Positions 1 through 64,000 of a DNA stretch of 64,000 nucleotides are shown here, piece by piece. Each line of letters opens with the position of its first letter. The stretch's first letter is position 1. Position numbers and translations under genes: made by a program. The stretch lies in NCBI GenBank assembly GCA_022828595.1, contig JAKGHH010000007.1, positions 35,154,356 through 35,218,355 on the forward strand, given 5' to 3'. Under the pieces are notes generated by a model, which was given only the letters and a program-made list of their open reading frames with translations, did not search any database and was not told the DNA's origin. Origin of the DNA: Nelumbo lutea. Taxonomy: Eukaryota; Streptophyta; Magnoliopsida; Proteales; Nelumbonaceae.

Positions 1-4
1 CCCC

Positions 5-3000
5 TCAAGCTGGAGAATATATGTCATATAATCCCAGCTTGTTAGATAGATAGTTCACTTTCCCTGAGCTTAGAGCTTTTGTAAACAAATCTGTCCACTG
101 GTCATTAGAGCCCACATGTTCTATATTTATCTCTCCAGCAAGGACTTTCTCCCTCACAAAGTGGCAATCAACCTCTATGTGCTTTGTTCTCTCATGAAAG
201 ACAGGGTTGGATGAGATATGGAGTGTAGCTTGGTTGTCACAGTACAATCTCATAGGTTTATCCATGTGACATCCAATTTCTTGTAGGAGTTTCCTCAACC
301 ACACTAATTCATAGGTAGTGTGCGCCATGGCCTATACTCGGCTTCAACACTGCTTCACTGCTTCTGGCCACAACCGCTTGCTTTTTACTCCTCCATGTCA
401 CAAGATTTCCTCCAAGAAATGTGCAATAGCCTGTAGTAGATCTTTTGTCAGTCATTGAGCCTGCCCAGTCTGCATCGGTATACCCAACTACTTCAAGTTT
501 TCCTCCTGATCTATACAATAGCCCATGACCTGGAGCTCCTTTCAGATACCTCACAATTCTAAGGACTGCATCCCAGTGAGGTATACGAGGGTTTTGCATG
601 AATTGGCTCACCACACTGACTACAAAGGAGATGTCGGGTCTTGTGATAGTCAGATAGTTCAGCTTTCCCACTAGTCGTCTATACCTTCTAGGATCTTCAA
701 ATACTTCTCCTGTATCATTACTCAACTTAACATTTGGTTCCATAGGGGTCTGCCGGTTTTGCACCTAACAGTCCTGTTTCTTCCAATAGATCAAGAACAT
801 ATTTTCTCTGGCACAGATTTACACCTTGTTTTGACCTAGCAACTTCTATTCCCAAGAAATACTTTAATGTTCTAAGGTCTTTTGTTTGAAAATGATTTTG
901 CAGAAATACCTTTAGTTTGCCAATCCCCAATTTATCACTACCAGTAATGACAATATCATCCACATAGACTACTAATAAAATCTTCTCAACTTCTGAGTCA
1001 TAGCTGAACACTGATTGATCAACCTGGCATTGCTTCATTCCAAAACTCTTCACCACTTCGTTGAACTTTCCAAACCAAGCACTTGGAGATTGTTTCAACC
1101 CATAAATTGCCTTCTTCAGTTTGCACACCGTACCATCTTCCCCCTGAGCAACAAACCCAGGTGGTTGCTCCATATATACCTCCTCCACCAGATCACCATG
1201 GAGGAAGGCATTCTTTATGTCAAGCTGAAAGAGAGGCCAATCATACATAACTGCCAGGGAGATTAGTACACGAACAAAACCAATCTTAGCCACCAGAGAG
1301 AATGTCTCCATGTAGTCTACTGCATACAACTGTGAGTAACCTTTAGCAACGAATCTGGCCTTCAGACGCTCTACACTACCATCTGGCAAGTATTTCACAG
1401 TATACACCCATTTACAGCCCACAACATGCTTACCAGGTGGGAGAATAGTAAGTTCCCACGTTTGATTATGTTGAAGAGCAGAGAGTTCCTCCTCCATTGC
1501 CTGCCGCCATCCAGGTGAACTAAGAGTTTCTTGAACATTGTTAGGTATGGAAATAGAGGACAAAAGTGAAACAAACTAGCGATGTGAGGTAGAAAGACGA
1601 GATAATGAAACAAAATTGGAAATGGAATGGAGGGTAGAACTGCGTTTACCTTTCCGTAAGGCAATGGGTTGGTCAAGGTCTGAAGGTTCAGCAATAGGAG
1701 CCATGAGAGGATCCGCAGATGAGGTAGAAGCTGGAGGAGGGGCCGGTGTTGTTGACGTGTATACACTTGTCGGATTAGTGGTTGTTCGATGGTGATCTGC
1801 ACTGGATGAGGTGATGAGTCTACTTCCACAACAGCATCTGGAACTGAATCACTGACAGGAAGAGGAAGAGGAAGTGAGGGTGAAGACAAGGATGCATCAG
1901 GACTTGAGAAGAAGGATACAGACTCAAAAAAGGTGACATCAGGGTAGACATAGCACTTTCGGGTAATGGGATTATAACACTTGTACCCTTTTTGAGTCCG
2001 AAGTGGCCAAGGAAGACACATTTAATTGAGCGTGCATCTAGCTTGTCTATTCCAGGACTCAGTTTGTGGACAAAGCACACAACCAAAGACACGAGGAGTT
2101 AATGGAAACGGAGGTAAAGTGGGAAACAAGATAGAGAAGGGGGACCGACCATGAAGAATAAAAGAGGGCATCCGATTAATGAGAAAACATGCAGTGAGTA
2201 TAGCATAACTCCAAAACCGTTTAGGAGCATTCATGTGATGAAGCATAGACCGAGCAGTTTCAAGAAGATGACGATTCTTCCGTTCAACTACCCCATTTTG
2301 TTGAGGGGTGAATGCACATGAGGTCTGATGAATAATTCCATGTTGCTCTAAATACTGTTGAAATGAAGTAAGAAAGTATTCACGACCATTATCTGAATAG
2401 AGAACTTTGATGGGAACACCAAATTGTGTGCGTATTTCAGCATGGAATTTTTGAAAAATGGAAAATAATTCACTTCTTTCTTTCATTAAATAAATCCATG
2501 TCATTCTTGAACAATCATCAATAAAAGGGACAAAATACTTGTACCCATTATAAGACTCTATTTTGATTGGACCCCAAATATCTGAATGAACCAAAGAAAA
2601 AGGACTCAACATACGACTCTCAACTCTTGGACTGAAGGACACACGACGATGTTTACCAAACTGACATGACTCACATTGCAAAATTGACAACTGACTCAAT
2701 GACGGAACCAACATCTTGAGAGCCTTGAGAGATGGATGTCCCAGTCGGCAATGCCATTGTAGAGGAGTAAGTGAAGTCTGAAGAGCAATTGAAGATCCAC
2801 CACCGTCAAGGTAATACAATCCACCAGCTTCATGCCCCCTACCAATCTTCTTCCCCGTTTTGAGATCCTTGAAAACACAAGTGGAAGGAAAGAAGGTAAC
2901 AGAACAATTAAGAGCTTTGGTTATTTTACTAACAGACATAAGATTGAATGGAAACTTAGGTACATATAAAACAAATGATAATGGCACAGAAGCCATGTCA

Positions 3001-3133
3001 ACATTACCAACACCATAGATGGGAGATGAGGACCCATTGGCAAGTGTAACAGTTTGTGATGTGGAGGTTTCAGAAAGAGAAGAGAACACACCGGAGTCCC
3101 GGTCATATGATCTAAGGCTCTAGAGTCAATAAT
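5..3133 (-). pseudogene. copia A pol polyprotein, broken
   Basis: The protease is at 3133-3060: the Trp codon before the active site is TAG, and the expected D-S-G reads D-S-R, followed by ALDHM. Integrase follows (about 3089-2022) with the HHCC zinc site starting near 2753 (WHCRLGH), the D,D-35-E core and the TPQQNG..ERKN motif. The frame then changes several times (2092-1820, 2021-1395). RT occupies about 1563-770, with YVDD encoded at 955-966. RNase H spans 764-5 in two frames, with [12 protein letters not shown] and the C-terminal YCDNQA..HERTKHIEVD block. Multiple frameshifts and stops rule out a functional polyprotein. Confidence 0.88.
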
Positions 3134-4192
3134 CTAGGGAGAGGTTTTAGATGACATGCAAGCAATACCTGGATGGGCAAGTGTGGTAGTGGTATGCTGT
3201 GAAGTAGTTTGAAGGAACCGTTCATACTCATTACGCGGTACACTCACCATCTCCCTCCTAGAGGTAGATGTAGATGGGAGAGGAGTACGATATGCCTGTT
3301 TACTGTCACTGATGTCAATCTCACCTGCTATAGCATGATTAGCCCATTTGGAGGGAGGGCCATGTAGGTCATAACAGAAATTCATTGTGTGCCCTTTCCT
3401 ACCACAATGAGTACACTTCCTTGCAGAGTTATTCTTCCCTCTGCCACATCCTCCCCCTGAGTCATGACCACCTCGACCAATCATGGAACTGCCACGACCA
3501 CCTCGGGAGGTATGTTCTCCCCCTCTTGTACTGTGTCCACCTCCTCTAGCTGTCACAAGTGCTGATCTATCAGACTGTGTGGAATTCTCTGTATGTCCCA
3601 AAGAAATTTTGCGAAGTCGTGAGAATACTTCCTCAAGTGTAGGAAGGGTGGAGCTTCCTAATATTTGGGCTCTAACTGGTTCATACTCTGATTTCAGCCC
3701 CACCAAGAATCTTGTAACATCTAGTTGTTCCCTTTGCTGTTGCTGAACTTTAATATCTGGAGTGAGGGGATGATAGACATTGAGTTCATTCCTTATATTC
3801 TTCATGCAGGCATAGTACTCTTCTAACATTTTGTTTCCTTGTTGCAAATCAAAGTACTCTTGATAAAGTTGATATACTCTTGTTGTATTATCTTGTCCGG
3901 AATACAACTTCTTAGCATGTTCCCATATATCCTTAGCTGTATCAAGGAACATGAAGTTGGCACTGATTTTGGGTTCCATACTGTTCCATAGCCAAGTCAT
4001 GATTTGAGCATCTTCTTCTTCCCAATCATCAAACCTTGTGGAGTCAGTCGATGGTTTCTCATCTTTTATGTGCTTCACTTTCCTCTTTGCCTTGAGAAAA
4101 ACTTCCACAGATTTAGCCCATGGAACATAGTTCTCCCCATTCAGTTTAATTGAGGTCATCTGTACACCTAGGTAGTCAGAGGAAACCACCAC
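3134..4192 (-). CDS. copia A Gag (UBN2-type) with CCHC zinc knuckle
   Basis: This is the nucleocapsid/capsid precursor of the retrotransposon. The open frame is about 352 codons. It begins with the copia Gag signature (IKLNGENYVPWAKSVEVF), continues through the capsid region (MTWLWNSMEPKI, TRVYQLYQEYF, FLVGLKSEYEPVRAQIL), then a Gly/Arg-rich stretch and a CCHC knuckle (CTHCGRKGHTMNFC), the usual RNA-binding element. No ATG is visible at the start. The homologous position in element D has ATG, and here the nearby in-frame codons are GTA and GTG, so the true start is probably mutated. It ends just before the protease, where a TAG interrupts the original single Gag-Pol frame. Confidence 0.85.
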   Translation of the reverse strand: MVVSSDYLGVQMTSIKLNGENYVPWAKSVEVFLKAKRKVKHIKDEKPSTDSTRFDDWEEEDAQIMTWLWNSMEPKISANFMFLDTAKDIWEHAKKLYSGQDNTTRVYQLYQEYFDLQQGNKMLEEYYACMKNIRNELNVYHPLTPDIKVQQQQREQLDVTRFLVGLKSEYEPVRAQILGSSTLPTLEEVFSRLRKISLGHTENSTQSDRSALVTARGGGHSTRGGEHTSRGGRGSSMIGRGGHDSGGGCGRGKNNSARKCTHCGRKGHTMNFCYDLHGPPSKWANHAIAGEIDISDSKQAYRTPLPSTSTSRREMVSVPRNEYERFLQTTSQHTTTTLAHPGIACMSSKTSP

Positions 4193-4973
4193 ACTAGGTT
4201 TCTGATCATTATACCCATATCCTATTGCTGCTACTGAACTCTTTCACAGTTGCCTCTAACCTGAATTCTCAGCAACAAGCTGACTGTTGTTATCCAAAAA
4301 ATTGATGTTCCAGCACCTAAACACAACAGTGGGTACACACGCCTTGTTCTTATTCACACTACTGCTGATTTCACAACACCACTGACCACATAGGCATCAA
4401 TTTAACACTCACTAATCACATGTAAGCCCTCTTACATCCACTCAATAGGGATTGTGCAACATAAGCACCACAACATAGTTAAACCGGTTACACCCAGTTC
4501 AGACTAGTTTAACAGTTTTAAGAGGGCATTACACACCACAAAAAAAAACTTGGCTAGGTCACAGCATTACACCTTACATCACTCGGCCACTCACAGCAGC
4601 CCTAACACCACTCAACAACTCACAGCAGCCCCTACACCATTCGGCTACTGCACACACAGCCCTTTCTAGGGCAGCAATGAACCTAGTTCTCTAGGTTCTG
4701 ATCGATACTAGTAGCTTCTTGTAGGGTTTCTACCCAGAAATATCAGTAATACAAGAAGAAGAGATAACCGACCTTCCTTCGAGAATATCAACCAACCATT
4801 CACTTCTGAAGTTACTTTTCTTGATGAAGAAGGTTATGCGCAGCAGAGAGAGACGACCTGTGATGTTTCAGACCTAGGGCGAACCAGTTCTCTCCATAGA
4901 TTGACTAGAATCGAAGGAGGAGAGTCACAACACTGCTGAGGTGCTTTACCAACTGAAGTAGGTCAGGAGCATT
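4193..4973 (-). other. untranslated leader of copia A
   Basis: This is the interval between the primer-binding site and gag of element A. It has no open frame and no recognisable protein similarity. It is rich in ACACCACT/CAGCAG-like short runs on the + strand. I see no further feature in it. Confidence 0.6.
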
Positions 4974-4985
4974 GCTCTGATACCA
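4974..4985 (-). promoter_or_regulatory. primer-binding site of copia A (initiator tRNA-Met type)
   Basis: The + strand reads GCTCTGATACCA, the reverse complement of TGGTATCAGAGC, which pairs with the 3' end of plant initiator tRNA-Met. It directly abuts the LTR. Confidence 0.9.
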
Positions 4986-5265
4986 TGTTTCGAATGCTGC
5001 TACAGTAGTCCGAACCAGGAAGAGAAGGAAGGAGAAGAGAAAGAAGAAGAGAAGAAGAAGAAAGAAAATAAGGGTCTATCGAAATCTGTTGGATTACCCC
5101 TACAGTCGACCCCCTTAATCTTCATTAGATTCTAATGATCTTTACAAAGACAAAAATGCCTTTATTTAAGTGTGGGGCAGAGTGACTCTAATAAAACTGC
5201 CACATAAGCAAGCTACTTAACAAGCATAAGAAGACTAAACTACCCCTATTCGGCACACTTTAACA
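4986..5265 (-). repeat. 5' LTR of copia A
   Basis: In element orientation it runs from TGTTAAAGTGTGCC (5265 downwards) to ...CGAAACA at 4986, a canonical TG...CA LTR of 280 bp. The inner end is fixed by the adjacent primer-binding site. The outer end is inferred from the TG dinucleotide, because the other LTR is outside the window. GAAGA follows at 5266-5270 and would be the target-site duplication if repeated left of the window. Confidence 0.75.
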
Positions 5266-5908
5266 GAAGAGATTTGGCTAGTCTCCTTTAAATGGCCTTT
5301 GTTTTATTGAAGTTTCTTGCATGATTTTTCATATAAGAAATTGCTGATGGAATGACTGATAGAAGGCACATCTATTGTTTAGATCTTCTATTGATAGTAT
5401 AAGATCTTTACTTTTGTTGCCTAACATCATTTGAAGTTATCGCTTAACTTAAATAAGCATACTTGGAGACCAATTTCTTTAGCTCTACATAGTTTATTCT
5501 ACTGTATGTGATAGCAGTAGCATTATTTCACGCTTTATTTTATCTTGTGGCCCAGAGGGACATTTTTATAATTGCAATCTGTTGCTTCTTTTTAATATAA
5601 GACTATTCTTGGGCATAACTATTCTAGACATCCCTTAGATCCTTCTTTAGTTTCTCTATTTTGTTTTCCTATTTGAAGTTGAACCATATTGGTGTTATGG
5701 TCGTGAAAGTTAACAGTGGTGGTGCATTATTTCTTAAGGAAGCAATCATTGATCAAGCATGATTTAACTTTTCTGCTTTCTTAGTTTATTCCCTTTTAAG
5801 TTCATATCCACATTACTTCTATTCTGACCTTATGGTTTCAACACCAATATAGATTGAATATCTTTTATACAAAATTTCTTCTTTTAAAGAATTCTACTTT
5901 TTTTCTAG
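5266..5908 (+). other. host gene intron, no other feature
   Basis: AT-rich intronic sequence between copia A and the first exon seen here. It ends with a T-rich tract and TTCTAG at the acceptor. I found no exon for the first half of the GRAM domain in it, so that exon must lie left of the window, beyond element A. Confidence 0.6.
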
Positions 5909-62623
<56,715 letters not shown>

Positions 62624-63414
62624 GTATCTAATACTTTGCAAGTTTAAGTTAGGATTTATGAGAACTATATTCTCTTTCATCATTTCATAGGTCATGTTTC
62701 TGTTTAATTAGTTTTTCCAATCCTACTTTACATCCTTGAGTTCACTTTTTTAATATCATATATCGTTTTCAATCTTTATTGTTTTTATTAGAAAACTATG
62801 TTTGACTTGTGTTAAGTGTGAAGATGAAATGTAAGAAATCTTAAGTACTAAGAAGCTATAATATTCTAATACCGAGGACTGAGTTTGGTCTGTCTAATAC
62901 TCTCAGTCAGGTCCCTATATGATATTAATCAATGCCTTTCTGCAGAAAAACAGATGGGTTCACCACCATACCCAAAGAATAGAGCTGCTAATAGCTAATA
63001 CCAACTCTATTCTTCGGTCTATTTTATTAGACAAATAAAAACTAAGATTCAGTGTCACATCCAAAGGAAATTTCAAGTTGGCTCATAGTGGCCATCATCA
63101 CTTTTATGCAGTTAATAATACTGATGTTCCACTTGACAAACATATTTTCCATGGATATGGAAAATATGTTTGTCAATTGGTGAAACTACTCTATACTTGT
63201 TAGTCTTCTACCCCTTTTCTTATGGTATTTTAGTATTTGGGAATAGTTTCTTAATCTTTTAGGTTGCAGGTGGTCCCCTCCTAGTGATACAGTAAGTCGT
63301 TTTTAACAATATTTCTTCTCTTGCAAGATTAAGGGGGGAAATGTTATGAAGATTTAACATAGCCACCATCCATTGGTCAATTTGGAGAAAGAAATGCAGA
63401 CATTTAGAGAGGAT
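62624..63414 (+). other. host gene intron after exon g
   Basis: Intronic sequence up to the LTR of element L. It contains a perfect 19-bp inverted repeat (63133-63176) and, at 63264-63293, a CRWS-like coding remnant discussed in the findings. Confidence 0.55.
63133..63176. repeat. perfect 19-bp inverted repeat, 6-nt loop
   Basis: TTGACAAACATATTTTCCA (63133-63151), loop TGGATA, then its exact reverse complement (63158-63176). Too short for a typical plant miRNA precursor. It may be a small foldback insertion. Confidence 0.85.
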
Positions 63415-63766
63415 TGTAGAGAACATTGATGTGGGCCCCACAGCTGTGGTCCTACTCTGTCCGTAGGGTAGAATGTATCTAGTCACAGCTGTGGTCGATT
63501 TATGATTCTGTTATTCTAGTTGTTATTTACTTTTCAGTTTTATATTGTTATGTGTTATGATGTAAACATCGAGGGCAGATGTGTCCTTTCATGTAACTAG
63601 CATAACATATAAATATTAAATTAAAGTGGCGGTGGCAGAATATTGAGATTCTGTTCTTCTACTCAAAACCTATGTTCTACTGCTCTCACCACTCTTTCTC
63701 CTCATTCTTCTTCACTTTCTCTTCTCTTCGAACCTGAAGTTTCTCAGTGATCAAGACTCACCTATA
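63415..63766 (+). repeat. 5' LTR of copia L
   Basis: About 352 bp, from TGTAGAGAAC to CACCTATA, with the end set by the PBS at 63767. The terminal dinucleotide is TA instead of CA. Confidence 0.78.
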
Positions 63767-63778
63767 TGGTATCAGAGC
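63767..63778 (+). promoter_or_regulatory. primer-binding site of copia L
   Basis: TGGTATCAGAGC, initiator tRNA-Met type. Confidence 0.9.
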
Positions 63779-64000
63779 CAAGTTAGAGTTTTCTCATGTG
63801 AGCCTAATACCAACCGACCACATGAGAATCTCCTAGGACCGGAGCTGAAAAGGAGGAGTTCGCAGACTGATTCTTGGAGATCGCCAGAAGTGCTAGCAGC
63901 TATTGGAAGCTTGTTAGGGTTGCAGAGTGTTGGTGGTCAGGAAGGATCAGAGAAGACTAGGGTTTGGGTAACCCTAGAAGGCAGCGAACAATTTTTCCTT

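Larger units (their letters stand above)
1..5265 (-). mobile_element. Ty1/copia retrotransposon A, 3' LTR outside window
   Basis: Reading the minus strand from 5265 down: a 280-bp LTR, a primer-binding site, an untranslated leader of about 780 bp, gag, then pol in the order protease, integrase, reverse transcriptase, RNase H. That order (integrase before RT) defines Ty1/copia. The window begins at the purine-rich tract, which reads as pyrimidines on the + strand (CCCCTCAAGC at 1-10), so the 3' LTR lies immediately left of base 1. Gag is open but pol is broken in several places, so the copy cannot be autonomous. Its gag and protease closely resemble element D, but the LTRs of the two are unrelated. 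It sits in an intron of the host GRAM/VASt gene, antisense to it. Confidence 0.9.
63415..64000 (+). mobile_element. Ty1/copia L, 5' end only
   Basis: LTR 63415-63766 starts TGTAGAGAACATTGATGTGG, like the F/G LTR family but much diverged after the first 50 bp. TATAAATA is at 63608-63615. PBS TGGTATCAGAGCC is at 63767. About 230 bp of leader follow to the window edge; no coding sequence yet. Confidence 0.82.

Noticed and set aside
4974..4985. tRNA-Met gene fragments at the TGGTATCAGAGC sites
   Set aside because: Only 12-15 nt match the tRNA 3' end and all sit beside LTRs; they are primer-binding sites.
5280..5900. Search for the upstream GRAM exon
   Set aside because: No frame with splice sites and GRAM similarity was found; the exon must lie left of the window.

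Overview
The window is plant nuclear DNA, almost certainly from a flowering plant with a TE-rich genome. The evidence is many Ty1/copia retrotransposons primed by initiator tRNA-Met (TGGTATCAGAGC beside the LTRs), hAT-type MITEs, L1-type LINE pieces with DUF4283 and RNase H domains, and one spliced host gene. The species cannot be named from this sequence. There is one 100-N assembly gap (31822-31921).

The only host gene recognised lies on the + strand. Seven exons (5909-5938, 6053-6152, 45798-45904, 58077-58220, 58294-58398, 62268-62414, 62570-62623) join without a stop or frame break into 229 codons: the end of a GRAM domain followed by most of a VASt domain, as in the plant C2-GRAM-VASt protein BAGP1. 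The 5' exons (C2 domain, start of GRAM) lie left of the window, and the last exons lie right of it or are damaged. The gene is stretched by transposons: introns of about 39.6 kb (6153-45797), 12.2 kb (45905-58076) and 3.9 kb (58399-62267).

Layout. 1-5265: copia A (minus), cut by the window edge. 6672-11070: decayed LINE ORF1 pieces, a Ty3/gypsy remnant and a hAT MITE. 11072-20905: a three-deep nest, with copia D inside copia C inside copia E. 20906-31821: 5'-truncated copia F, one LTR shared with copia G, a divergent LTR, then MITEs; from about 25480 this stretch looks like uncorrected long-read sequence. 31922-45232: a second version of the same F-LTR-G array (F', H), split by the young copia I (37200-42897). 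46765-51345: LINE pieces and decayed copia J. 51567-56349: copia K, complete with target-site duplication but lacking integrase. 57361-57667: MITE part. 58978-61765: Mutator-like element with 94-bp inverted ends and two MITEs nested inside. 63415-64000: 5' end of copia L.

Every transposon ORF except gag of A is broken by stops, frameshifts or deletions. The functional unit in view is therefore the host gene, and the transposons are its oversized introns. Much of the interest is genomic: nesting order, LTRs ending TG...CT, shared protease defects, an integrase-less element with clean ends, and a probable assembly artefact beside the gap.
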